Assembly (NCBI GenBank): GCA_029982615.1
Contig: JARRBK010000001.1
Coordinates: 1-64,000, forward strand
Length of the DNA stretch: 64,000 nucleotides
DNA from: Tepidanaerobacteraceae bacterium
Lineage (GTDB): Bacteria > Bacillota > Thermosediminibacteria > Thermosediminibacterales > Tepidanaerobacteraceae
Reading direction: 5' to 3'
Shown here: in pieces, positions 20,274 to 30,148 of the stretch
Position numbering within the stretch: position 1 is the first letter of the stretch
How the letters are laid out: each line of letters begins with the position of its first letter
The notes under the pieces: model-generated
Told to the model about the DNA's origin: nothing
The model's input: only the letters and a program-made list of their open reading frames with translations
The model's database searches: none
Position numbers and translations under genes: made by a program

Positions 20274-21160
20274 CTCGCTGCCCTCCTGCTTTCAATCAAC
20301 CTTATGAGCATAATAAACATAAACGAGATCAGCATCAACAGCAGTGCAATGGACCAAAGCGCATCGTTCCACACGGTACCCATCACCGTATTGCTCATTT
20401 CCATGGTTATTATACTGGTCATGGTGTGCATCGGCTTCAATAGCGAATCCGGCATCCTGACGGCATTTCCTATAACCATCTGTACCGCCAGCGCTTCTCC
20501 GAAAGCGCGGGCAAGCCCAAGAACCACGCCCGTCAAAATTCCCGGCAAAGCCGCGGGAAGAAGCACCATCCTTATGGTCTGCCACCGGGTAGCTCCCAGT
20601 GCAAGAGAGGCTTCTCGTATGTCTTTTGATAGTGTTTGTAGGCTATCAGTGGAAACACTGGCTATAGTGGGAAATATCATGATGGCAAGCACTATTGCAC
20701 CCGCCAGCAAACTGAATCCAAGACCACCGATATGGTTTCTAATGAAGGGCACCATTACGCTGAGGCCTATCCAGCCATAAACCACTGACGGTATGCCTAC
20801 GAAGACCTCGATTATCGGCTGAAGAATTTTACGGCCCCAGCCGGGTGAAATTTCAGACATGAATATCGCTACACCTATGCTAAAAGGGGTTATTAAAATA
20901 AGAGCGAGGAGAGAGACTGCCACAGAACCCGCAATAAAAGGCAATGCGCCGATAAACGGACCTCCCTCGGATTTCGGAGCATCCGGGCGCCATACTGTGG
21001 TAAACAAAAAATTTCCGATGGAGGCACCGTCTATGATAAAAGTTGAAAGGCCTTTTGAAGCGATGAAGATTATTATCGAAAGGGTCGTCAGTATAATAAA
21101 AGTTGCACACAACATTGTAAAACTCTTGCCAAGCTTGTTTATTATCTTCTGATCAGCCAT
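20270..21160 (-). CDS. pstC: Phosphate ABC transporter permease PstC
   Basis: IREASLALGATRWQTIRMVLLPAALPGILTGVVLGLARAFGEALAVQMVIGN; overlaps pstA by 4 nt. Confidence 0.93.
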   Translation of the reverse strand: MADQKIINKLGKSFTMLCATFIILTTLSIIIFIASKGLSTFIIDGASIGNFLFTTVWRPDAPKSEGGPFIGALPFIAGSVAVSLLALILITPFSIGVAIFMSEISPGWGRKILQPIIEVFVGIPSVVYGWIGLSVMVPFIRNHIGGLGFSLLAGAIVLAIMIFPTIASVSTDSLQTLSKDIREASLALGATRWQTIRMVLLPAALPGILTGVVLGLARAFGEALAVQMVIGNAVRMPDSLLKPMHTMTSIITMEMSNTVMGTVWNDALWSIALLLMLISFMFIMLIRLIESRRAAR

Positions 21161-21219
21161 TTCCGGTCCCCTTTTGAATTTTGTCCCATTAAAATCATAA
21201 CAAGTTTACATTTAAATAA

Positions 21220-21258
21220 TGTTATTAAAATGTTAAGTTTATGTAAATTTTGAGTAAA
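21220..21258 (-). promoter_or_regulatory. Putative four-repeat PhoP (Pho) box upstream of pstC
   Basis: Minus strand TTTACT-caaaa-TTTACA-taaac-TTAACA-tttta-ATAACA: four TT(A/C/T)ACA-like hexamers at exact 11-bp spacing. Confidence 0.72.
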
Positions 21259-21293
21259 TTTCAATGTGACATCTTAATGCTTTGCCATTTAAA

Positions 21294-21321
21294 AGCCCAG
21301 AGCATTCGGCTTCTGGGCAAA
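21294..21321 (-). terminator. Terminator-like hairpin downstream of guaA
   Basis: GCCCAGA/TCTGGGC inverted repeat in the intergenic region followed by a short T run on the minus strand. Confidence 0.55.
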
Positions 21322-21325
21322 TTTT

Positions 21326-22861
21326 TTATTCCCACTCAATCGTTGATGGCGGTTTTGAGGTAATGTCGTAGACTACTCTGTTGACCCCCGGAACTTCATT
21401 GACTATGCGGGTGGATATGTTATCCAGGACATCTGCCGGCAGCCTAGCCCAATCAGCGGTCATGCCGTCTTCACTTACAACAGCCCGTATCGCTACCGTA
21501 TACGCATAAGTGCGTTCATCTCCCATTACCCCAACGCTCCTTATATCCGGCAGCACCGCAAAGGCTTGCCATAACTGCCTGTAAAGGCCCGCCTTCTTAA
21601 TCTCTTCATGAACAATGGCGTCAGCCTCCCTCAAAATATCCAGCTTTTCTGGGGTCACCTCGCCCAGCACCCTTATGGCAAGGCCGGGGCCGGGAAAGGG
21701 CTGTCGGTATACTATGTCTTCCGGAAGGCCCAGCTGGGCCCCTATCTTTCTCACCTCATCCTTGAATAAGTCCCTTAACGGCTCTATGAGTTCAAATTCC
21801 ACATCCTCTGGAAGCCCCCCCACATTGTGGTGGCTTTTTATTACAGCTGCGGTTTCAGTGCCGCTTTCAATCACATCAGGATACAGAGTCCCCTGAACAA
21901 GGTAATCTATTTTCCCGAGCTTTGCCGCCTCGCTTTCAAAAACCCTTATGAACTCCTCACCAATGATTTTCCTCTTTCTTTCCGGATCTGTCACTCCTTT
22001 CAGCTTATCCAAGAATCGATTGGAGGCATCTACAGCTATCAGATTGATGTGAAATTTATCCCTAAAGGTTTTCTCCACGCTTTGAGCCTCATTTTTCCTT
22101 AAAAGGCCGTGGTCCACGAAAATGCAGGTAAGCTTGTCCCCTATAGCCTTATGGGTAATCAGCGCGGCTACAGAAGAGTCCACACCTCCGCTTAAAGCGC
22201 ACAGTGCTTTTTTGTCCCCTACTTTTTTTCTGATCAGTTTTACCTGTTCTTCAACAAAAGCCTTCATGGACCACGTTCCGCTCAAACCTGCCACACCGAA
22301 GAGAAAATTGTTCAGGATCTCTCTTCCCCTGGGAGTATGGACCACCTCGGGATGAAACTGCACTCCGAAAAGATTTTTCCCGTTACTCACAGCCGCATAC
22401 GGTGTGTTTTTTGTATGAGCCAGTGTCATAAACCCCTCCGGCAGGGCGAGAATAGAATCGCTGTGGCTCATCCATACGATCATTTTTTTCTCAAGCTCCC
22501 GGAAAAGCCCTCCGTCTTGATCCACAAAGAGCTCCGTCCGCCCATATTCCCTTGCCCGGGCTGGCTCTACCCTGCCCCCGAGCAGGTGGCACATGAGCTG
22601 CATACCGTAGCATATCCCCAGGATAGGGATCCCCGTCTCGAAGAGCCTCCTGTCGCAAATTGGAGCATTTTCAGAGTATACACTGGCTGGCCCACCGGAG
22701 AATATGATGGCTTTAGGCCGCTTTTTCAAAATATCCTCAAGCGGGGTTCTGTACGGCAGGATTTCGCAAAAAACATGAGCTTCCCGCACCCGCCGGGCTA
22801 TAAGCTGGCTGTACTGGCCGCCAAAATCCAGAATGATGACGTTTTCCTTAATATCCGGCAT
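21326..22861 (-). CDS. guaA: GMP synthase (glutamine-hydrolysing)
   Basis: [54 protein letters not shown]. Confidence 0.98.
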   Translation of the reverse strand: MPDIKENVIILDFGGQYSQLIARRVREAHVFCEILPYRTPLEDILKKRPKAIIFSGGPASVYSENAPICDRRLFETGIPILGICYGMQLMCHLLGGRVEPARAREYGRTELFVDQDGGLFRELEKKMIVWMSHSDSILALPEGFMTLAHTKNTPYAAVSNGKNLFGVQFHPEVVHTPRGREILNNFLFGVAGLSGTWSMKAFVEEQVKLIRKKVGDKKALCALSGGVDSSVAALITHKAIGDKLTCIFVDHGLLRKNEAQSVEKTFRDKFHINLIAVDASNRFLDKLKGVTDPERKRKIIGEEFIRVFESEAAKLGKIDYLVQGTLYPDVIESGTETAAVIKSHHNVGGLPEDVEFELIEPLRDLFKDEVRKIGAQLGLPEDIVYRQPFPGPGLAIRVLGEVTPEKLDILREADAIVHEEIKKAGLYRQLWQAFAVLPDIRSVGVMGDERTYAYTVAIRAVVSEDGMTADWARLPADVLDNISTRIVNEVPGVNRVVYDITSKPPSTIEWE

Positions 22862-23043
22862 TAAAAGACCTCCATTTCAGATGTATAAAAATAATGCTGA
22901 ATTTTATATTTTTAACTTTTTTATTATATTATCCCATAAAATTTGAAGCTTTTCCCCAATAAACAGCAAAAAATTAATTCATTTGACAACCCTTTAAGGG
23001 AGCACTGCGTGCTCGTATGCATTCGGATTAAGGATATTGTTTT

Positions 23044-23637
23044 TTATGCCATTTCAGAAAAACAATATAATGCATTTTCGGTTATTAACATATCCATTTT
23101 TACATCATGTTCTTCAGTTGGAAGGTTGTCAGTCACCTGCATTTCGAAGGCAACGGCAATTTTTTTAACCTCCGGCCGGAGCTTGGGCAAAAAGCTGTCA
23201 TAATACCCCGCTCCATAGCCCATGCGGTTTCCATTTTTGTCAAAGGCCACGCCCGGAACCACCACCAGGTCTATTTCTTCCGGCGAAATGCCTTTGTCTC
23301 CAGGGGGCTCCGGTATGCCGAAAGCGCCCGGCAAAAGATCATCCAGCCCTTTTATTTCCACGGCCAAAAGCCCGAAGCCTTTTTTCACTTTGGGCACCGC
23401 CACCCTTTTCCCTTCCGCCAGAGTTTTTGTGATGGCATCTCCGGTTTTAACCTCGTTTTTTGCATCCACGTAAAACATAATCGTATTTGCTCTATGAAAT
23501 TCCTCAAGAGAGAAAAGCCTGGACATGATTTTTCCGCTTTTTTCCATTACATCTTCTGCGGCAAGCTTGGAACGAGCTCTTAAAAATGTGCTCCTCAATT
23601 CTTTTTTATTATTCATGGGATATTTCTCTTCTGTCAC
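23044..23637 (-). CDS. 5-formyltetrahydrofolate cyclo-ligase
   Basis: VVPGVAFDKNGNRMGYGAGYYD signature. Confidence 0.93.
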   Translation of the reverse strand: MTEEKYPMNNKKELRSTFLRARSKLAAEDVMEKSGKIMSRLFSLEEFHRANTIMFYVDAKNEVKTGDAITKTLAEGKRVAVPKVKKGFGLLAVEIKGLDDLLPGAFGIPEPPGDKGISPEEIDLVVVPGVAFDKNGNRMGYGAGYYDSFLPKLRPEVKKIAVAFEMQVTDNLPTEEHDVKMDMLITENALYCFSEMA

Positions 23638-23673
23638 GACATAAGACCTCCCCCGCCTTCATCTCTGTGTACT

Positions 23674-24522
23674 TTAATTTACAATATGCGCCATATGTCT
23701 TTCTCCCTTTTTCCTGCATTCTTGACAAGTCTTATTTCGGGCAGAATGCCATTTGAATTTATGACGGCCAGTTTCACACTCAAAAACAACAAGAGATTCT
23801 CGGCAAACCTGCCTCCCGACGACATCGTATACGAAGTAATCTATTAAGCAAGGGCTATCGATACACTCATCAGGGTATTTTAGCTTCCATAATTCCCATA
23901 CTCTTCTCCAGGCGCGGGCATTCATATTATCTATATATCCATATTGATAGCAAAAAATGTCAAGAAAACTTGAGAGCAGTGGAATTGAAGTTTTCATTAT
24001 ACCTGTTCTCAATGCTACTTTGATTGTATTTACATCACTAGCCACATCTAGATAATCAAAGTTTTTTATATCATCCCAAACCTTCAATACAACCATATCT
24101 CTAAAAACATATCGGCTTTCTTGTTGCCGTATCCAGCTCCACGTTCTTTAATAAGAAAATTCGCTCCTAACTTCCTGAACATTAAGTTCTTTATTTAAAT
24201 CCAGGCCCATCTCATTTAAAATCGATTTAAAAAAAGCAGTAAAGTTTTCCATTTTTCTCCCTTCAAATAAAAACACTTGCATGATTTGAAAACCAATGGG
24301 TACCGTTGTACCACCACCTACAAACTGATCTAACACTGTTTCTCCCGGCTATGAATACCGCATAATTATATTTCTAGGTATATAAGGAGACCAGTTGCCA
24401 CGATACTTTCCATTATGTGTTGCCCATTCTCCCCTATCAGGAAAACTCCAAACCGTAGTAGTTTCCAGCTTAAAATTTTCCGGTTGCAAGGATTTTTGCC
24501 TTTTATTTTTATACTCCGTCAT
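23674..24522 (-). pseudogene. Decayed restriction-modification gene: N-terminal DNA methyltransferase remnant in a single reading frame with two in-frame stops and an uncharacterised C-terminal part
   Basis: One frame from ATG at 24522 reads MTEYKNKRQKSLQPENFKLETTTVWSFPDRGEWATHNGKYRGNWSPYIPRNIIMRYS*PGETVLDQFVGGGTTV...SEFSY*RTWSWIRQQESRYVFRDMVVLKVWDD..., ending at 23674. Confidence 0.75.
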
Positions 24523-24542
24523 GTTTTGCTCCTTTATTTATA

Positions 24543-25478
24543 TTAAAATACTGCACATCTACCAGCCACTCTTTCTTCGGCAGGAAGGTAATTGGTTATT
24601 AGAAGTTCATTAATATTCCCCCTGCCATTTCCCTTACTGTTTATTGCTCGCTTCGCTTTAACCCGATAAATGTAATAACCTTCATAGAGTATATCAAAAA
24701 AATCATCATGGGGATTTGTGTTCTTCGGATCAGAATTGCTTAGGATAAGTTTAGCGCCTCTAGCATCTAAAAATCTGTAGAAATCTGCCAACTCTTTTTG
24801 ATGCTTATCTGTAAAATCATCTTCATGATAAGCTGTAAAGCTCGAAGTGGAGCTTATGGGACGATATGGAGGATCAAAATACACCAGCGTATGTCTGTCA
24901 ACATAATCTGCGCAAGTTTTATAATCTTCACAGGTTATGGTAACATTTTTAAGTAATTTACTTACCGTCAAGAGGTTTGATTCATCACAAATAGTAGGAT
25001 GCTTATATTCACCTGCCGGAACGTTAAACAGGCCATCCCGATTAACCCTATAAAGGCCGTTATAACAGGTACGGTTTAAAAATATAAAAAGGGCAGCTTT
25101 TTCTATATCAGCATCTTTTTCATTTTCGTGGGAGGTTTTCAACTCATTAAATCTATCCCTTACATAATAATAATATTTTTTACGATCGCCGTATTCTAAG
25201 GATAAATAGTTATGCTCATATATTTTTAAAATATCAATTAGTTCATTTACATTATATTTTAAAACAATATAGGCGTTTATGAGATCGTTATTTAAATCAT
25301 TTATATATATTTCTTTTAAATTGTAGTGTGTTAAAATATCGAAAAGCACGGCACCACCACCCACGAAGGGTTCACAGTACTTGTACACGGTATCACCCAG
25401 TTCTTCAGGATAGTAGCTCCGAATAGTACTTAAGAGTTGACTTTTGCCTCCAGCCCATTTAACAAACGGTTTTGCCAT
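24543..25478 (-). CDS. Dam-type DNA adenine methyltransferase (D12 class, DpnM-like)
   Basis: PFVKWAGGKSQLL, EPFVGGGAVLFD, VYFDPPYRPIS motifs. Confidence 0.93.
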   Translation of the reverse strand: MAKPFVKWAGGKSQLLSTIRSYYPEELGDTVYKYCEPFVGGGAVLFDILTHYNLKEIYINDLNNDLINAYIVLKYNVNELIDILKIYEHNYLSLEYGDRKKYYYYVRDRFNELKTSHENEKDADIEKAALFIFLNRTCYNGLYRVNRDGLFNVPAGEYKHPTICDESNLLTVSKLLKNVTITCEDYKTCADYVDRHTLVYFDPPYRPISSTSSFTAYHEDDFTDKHQKELADFYRFLDARGAKLILSNSDPKNTNPHDDFFDILYEGYYIYRVKAKRAINSKGNGRGNINELLITNYLPAEERVAGRCAVF

Positions 25479-25777
25479 TACAATATCCTCCGAGACAGAA
25501 TTTAAATTATCAATCCAGAAACATTATACCATAGCGAGCAGGATTTATCATCTTATCAAAAAACCCTGGTCTACTTTATATTGAAGCCAGGGTAAAATTA
25601 TGCATTTTCTTTTGCGTATTTATTTCATTTTTACCTTCATAAGCACATCCTGACCTTTTTTACATATTTTTTCCTTTTCCTTCGGAATGTTTGAATATAT
25701 TAAGCATTCAGATTAATATTCAATATGCAGCAGTGTTTCATCCTTGAGTTTTAATATGTACTCCTCATTTATAATCG

Positions 25778-26506
25778 TTACTCTGTTTTTCTGTAAACCT
25801 TAATTCCGATTGCGGCAAAAATCAATAAATATATTATTAACACTAGAATGTGCATAACTATTGAATAACCATAATTTATGTTTCTAAGTCCTTGAGTTGT
25901 ATGGGTAAGAGGCAAAAAAAGTATAATTTGCTTTAACAAATAAGGCATTTTTTCTATGGGAAAAAATGTACCACACAAAAACGCCATTGGAGTTATGATA
26001 AAATTATTGAATTTACCCATATCTTCATGAGAAGTCACGACAAGGCCTGACGTAAAGCCTAGAGCAGCAAAAACAAGGCAATTAAGCATAGCTACCAACA
26101 TAAAACAACCATTTACTTTAATATTTGTTTTAAACAAAAATGCCAATAAAAGTATCAATACAGCAGAATACATGCCTCTAAAAGCACTCGCTAGAATTTT
26201 GCCAAAAGTAAATTCCAACGGGCTTATAGGAGCAATTACAAATTCTTCCAATGTCTTTTCGTATATTTTTGCGATGTTAATAGAATAAGCCGCCGAGCTA
26301 AAGCTTGTCGTCATAGTAGTAAGTGCAATAATACCCGGGACTATAAAAGCTATATAATCTTTTCCCCCCACTTTTATTTCACTGCCTATCCCCCATCCAA
26401 AAGCAATTAAATACAAAGTAGGAGAAATCATATTGCTAAAAGTAATGCTCCAAAATTTTCTTTTAAAAAAAATGTACTCTTGCCATAAGACGGTCAATAT
26501 CCCCAT
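25778..26506 (-). CDS. ABC-2 type transporter permease
   Basis: Six hydrophobic segments; FLCGTFFPIEKMPYLLKQIILFLPLTHTTQGLR signature; next to ATPase. Confidence 0.9.
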   Translation of the reverse strand: MGILTVLWQEYIFFKRKFWSITFSNMISPTLYLIAFGWGIGSEIKVGGKDYIAFIVPGIIALTTMTTSFSSAAYSINIAKIYEKTLEEFVIAPISPLEFTFGKILASAFRGMYSAVLILLLAFLFKTNIKVNGCFMLVAMLNCLVFAALGFTSGLVVTSHEDMGKFNNFIITPMAFLCGTFFPIEKMPYLLKQIILFLPLTHTTQGLRNINYGYSIVMHILVLIIYLLIFAAIGIKVYRKTE

Positions 26507-27346
26507 TTACTCCATCCTCCGGTTAGTGAGCTTTAAAAATACATCTTCCAAATTCGTCTCTCTTATGTTGACACTACTACTATGTAATGCTTCAGCCCTT
26601 TTAAATGCTTGTTCTCTTGTGGCAAAAAATTCTCTTACAGTCTTGCCGTCAACAAAATATTCCAGTACAAAGCTCCCTGCTTTCTTTATTAAATCTTTAG
26701 GGTTACCCAATTCAACCAAAACACCTTCATTCATAAGCCCTACCCTCTCACAAAGCATTTCTGCCTCTTCAATGTAATGGGTGGTTAATACAACAGTTAA
26801 ATTTTTTTGATGCAAGGTTTTGGCTAAGTCCCATATCTTTCTTCTTATATCCGGATCCAAGGAAGCTGTAGGTTCATCCAGTATTAATACTTGAGGGTCA
26901 TGCATCAGTGCTCTAGCAATCATTAACTTCTTTTGCATACCGCCAGATAGCTTTCTAACCTCTTCCTTACTCTTCGATGCAAGTTCAAAAAAGTCCAGCA
27001 ATTCTTCAATTTTCCTCTTCCTTTTTTGAACAGGAATTTTGTAAAGGCGGCCATGGAGCTCTAAATTTTCCCAAACAGTCATTTCCCATTCTAAATTTAT
27101 ATACTGCGGTACCACTCCAAGTTTTCGTTTTACCAAAGAATTGTCTCTACTGATATGAATACCATCAACAAACACCTCACCCGATGTGGAAGAAGTTAAT
27201 GTACAAAGTATTTTAACAACACTCGTCTTACCTGCGCCATTAGGGCCTAACAATCCAAAAAATTCCCCTTTAGAAATATTCAAACTTAAATTGTTGACTG
27301 CCAAAACATTGCCATATTTTTTCGTTAAATTTTGTATAACAATCAA
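26507..27346 (-). CDS. ABC transporter ATP-binding protein
   Basis: GLLGPNGAGKTSVVK, RKLSGGMQKKLMIARALMHDPQVLILDEPTASLDP; TTG start at 27346 with AGGAGG upstream (ORF track extends to 27475). Confidence 0.93.
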   Translation of the reverse strand: MIVIQNLTKKYGNVLAVNNLSLNISKGEFFGLLGPNGAGKTSVVKILCTLTSSTSGEVFVDGIHISRDNSLVKRKLGVVPQYINLEWEMTVWENLELHGRLYKIPVQKRKRKIEELLDFFELASKSKEEVRKLSGGMQKKLMIARALMHDPQVLILDEPTASLDPDIRRKIWDLAKTLHQKNLTVVLTTHYIEEAEMLCERVGLMNEGVLVELGNPKDLIKKAGSFVLEYFVDGKTVREFFATREQAFKRAEALHSSSVNIRETNLEDVFLKLTNRRME

Positions 27347-27548
27347 CCCATCTGCCTCCTTATAAATTCTGCGGTAGTATGTCTTTTTTCTTTTGATCAG
27401 TTTTCTGTCCAGGCTGTAAACTTCGTCAAGAAAGAAAACATGGCAGTCGATGGAAACCTCGCAATAAATATTCATCCCTGCTCGGGTGTGCAGTTACATT
27501 CTCGCATACGAGTTTTATAAAATTTGTAATTAAATACAAATTCTGCAT

Positions 27549-27596
27549 TTGACATGCGCCTAGATATATCATAATATTAATATATAATATTAATAT
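27549..27596 (+). promoter_or_regulatory. Promoter with tandem 13-bp repeat upstream of ArsR-type gene
   Basis: TTGACA (27549) -17 nt- TAATAT (27572); ATAATATTAATAT repeated exactly at 27571-27583 and 27584-27596. Confidence 0.55.
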
Positions 27597-27611
27597 TTAA
27601 AGAGGGCTAAA

Positions 27612-27911
27612 ATGGAAAAAGAAGAATATAAAAACAAGCTGGCCAGGATAGCAGAGATATTGAAGGCAATAGGGCATCCCGCAAGGCTTTGCATCATATG
27701 CAAGTTGATGAACAAGGACTGCAATGTTTCAACCATGCAGAACTGTCTTGACCTCCCCCAGTCTACGGTTTCCCAGCACCTGGCAGTTCTAAAGTCCAGA
27801 GGAATCATCGAAGGCAAAAGGAAAGGCGTGGAAGTAATTTATTCCCTCGCTAACGAAGATGTAAAGAAGATTATTAATGCTCTTTTCGACCTTGAGGAGC
27901 TTTCAGATTGA
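27612..27911 (+). CDS. ArsR/SmtB-family HTH transcriptional regulator
   Basis: IGHPARLCIICKLM...LPQSTVSQHLAVLKSRGIIEGKRKGVEVIYSL. Confidence 0.9.
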   Translation: MEKEEYKNKLARIAEILKAIGHPARLCIICKLMNKDCNVSTMQNCLDLPQSTVSQHLAVLKSRGIIEGKRKGVEVIYSLANEDVKKIINALFDLEELSD

Positions 27912-27993
27912 ATATAAGCAGGCTGCGGTGATACCGGTGCAAAGTTGGATATAGTGAAAAAACAGTGCAATAACGCATGTAATGAATAGTTGC

Positions 27994-29644
27994 TCAGCAG
28001 TGCTGGCGGGCAATACTTTCCACTGCCCGCTTCAGGAGCTTCGGAGCCACATTCAGGGAATAATCCAGTTCAAGCCTCTCGGTGTATTTGTGATCGTCCT
28101 TGCCCGAAGGCCCGATGTTCAATACAGGAACATCCAGTTTTACCAGATCATCTATCGGGATGTCATAAATATGCCCCCATCCGGGCATTTGATCCGACAA
28201 TGATTTGAGTTCTTCCATCTCACCCTGAAATCCAAAATAGCTAAGATCGGTAATCCCCGCAAAGCAATTCACTACTTTCATATCAATGCCATATTCTTTT
28301 TCCGCCACATTCACCACTTCATCGACAGCTTTTAAAACCATTTTTTCCTTCACGGTAGCCCCGGAATTTCTGCGGTGAGGGTAATAAGGCGGCAAAAACC
28401 CAATCACTATCATGGGGGCCTTGTGGGGATAAAGTTTCAGCAGTTCTCCCACCAGCGACATAGCTTTTTCCCTTTCGTCAAGGCTATCCGGCAGAGAATC
28501 CAAAAAGCTTTTCACATATTCCGACATATTTCCCGGGAAATCCCGCCTTACCTGTTCCAAAAGCTCATGATATGTAATTACCTTTTTCTTCCAGAGTATA
28601 TCAACATTTTTGCCGGTTTTTTCGGAATATACCGAAGCAGCCTTTTTTACGCGTTCAATGGCCATATCGAAAGCTTCTCCCGCTGCTTTTTTCATGGATT
28701 CCAGAATTTGAAGCGGCGTTCTGGACACCGTAAGGAGGTTATAATAAGCCACTGCCTTTTCCGGGAGCGTTACCGAATAAGATTCCCTCAAATCCTTAAG
28801 CTTCAGGCATGCAGGCGGTGGGAATATATTTTTTTCATCCCTGTCTGCAAATTCTGGATTTGCTTCCAGCACTAGGTTTAAACATGAGACCAATAGACTT
28901 GCATTCAAGCCCCCCAAAATATTCCCCTACATGGCTTTCTTTTCCTACCACATAAAAAAAGGGCATTATTTTCCCTATTGTTCCGGTAAATATATAGCGG
29001 TATCTGTCATCTGCAGCCCCTGGTCCTGACGGCTCGCAGTTAATGGCGACAGCATAATCGAGCTCGAATTTATCCCTTATTTGAACAAGATGAGAGAGAG
29101 CTTCCCTCATCCCGGTGGAATTGTTTTCCTCATCAGGCACCGCAAGAAACATTAGGTTTAAACCGAGCTTTCCCGGATTGGATGAAGCCTCAGCCATCAG
29201 CGCCATCTGAATGGCAAGGCCGCATTTCATATCCGAAACGCCCCTGCCGAAAATATAATTCCCCGATTCCAGGTCCCTTTTCGCCTCTTTCGGAAGGTTT
29301 TCTCTGTAAAGCCGCCGGGTATATTCCATCGGGTCAAAGGCATATTGTTTTAAAACTCCAAAACATTCCACATCCACCACATCGTAATGGCCTGTCAAAA
29401 TTACGGTCTTTTTTACCGCAGGTTCAGCTTTTATGAGTGCAAAGACTGTACTGCGGCCCAGAGATTCCTTTTTTAAAGGAAGCAATTGCAAATATTCGGG
29501 ATGAGCCTGAAAATATGCAAGTGATGCCAGCTTATGATAAATCTTCTGCGCCATCTCGACTTCGCCGGAAGTCGCGGAAATGCTGGGAACGGCTGTAAGC
29601 TCCAGCAACAGCTTAAATATGCCTTCACGGCTGTTTTCAATCAA
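27994..29644 (-). pseudogene. RocB-like M20 family peptidase interrupted by a single frameshift
   Basis: N-terminal ORF 28835..29644 (TGHYDVVDVE, GRGVSDMKCGL) and C-terminal ORF 27994..28917 join as EYFGG|LNASLL if the six-C run at 28910-28915 is reduced to five. Confidence 0.78.
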
Positions 29645-29861
29645 TTATCTCACCGCCTTAAATTACTTTTCCTTAAAGGCAATTGTTTATTTTCATTGTA
29701 ACATGCGGTAATCGGATGTCAATCCTGTTGGAGGAAATATACGGGACATATGATCACAAAAAGGCAGTGTAAAATTTAAGTAGGTGCTCAAGAAGGAAAA
29801 AATTGGCTTGTGAGAAATTAATTAATATAGTTATAATAATACTAGTCGACAATAAAATAGC

Positions 29862-30018
29862 AAAACAGGTGCTCGAAAAGAGAGAATAGGGAACCGGGTG
29901 AAAATCCCGGGCGGTCCCGCCGCTGTAAGCGGGGAATGTTCCTTCAAGAGCCACTGGTATCTCACCGGGAAGGGGAAGGAATGTCGTGATCCGCAAGCCA
30001 GAAGACCTGCCTGTTTTG
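29862..30018 (+). ncRNA. Cobalamin riboswitch aptamer
   Basis: Conserved AGGTGCTCGAAAAGAGAGAATAGGGAA...GCCGCTGTAAGCGGGG...GCCACTGG...AAGCCAGAAGACCTGCCTGTTTTG with P1 pairing CAAAACAGG/CCTGTTTTG. Confidence 0.93.
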
Positions 30019-30065
30019 GATGTTGCCTTTCCACAGTGGACGTAAAGTCACACAGGAATGATGGT

Positions 30066-30117
30066 AAAGTTCCTGGATACAAGCTTTTTGTATTCAGGAA
30101 CTTTATTTTAATTTTAT
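30066..30117 (+). terminator. Riboswitch expression-platform terminator
   Basis: AAAGTTCCTGGATACAAgctttTTGTATTCAGGAACTTTATTTTAATTTT. Confidence 0.88.
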
Positions 30118-30148
30118 ATTATATCATATCAGGAAAGGGGGATTCTTT

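Noticed and set aside
22862-23043. Possible purine riboswitch upstream of guaA
   Set aside because: No conserved purine-aptamer core sequence could be identified by eye.
24336-24525. Stop-codon recoding (pyrrolysine TAG) in the methyltransferase frame
   Set aside because: A second in-frame TAA follows and the catalytic domain is missing, so decay is a better explanation.
27998-29644. Programmed frameshift in the rocB-like gene
   Set aside because: No supporting SD-like stimulator or downstream pseudoknot recognised; simple indel in the G6 run is more economical.
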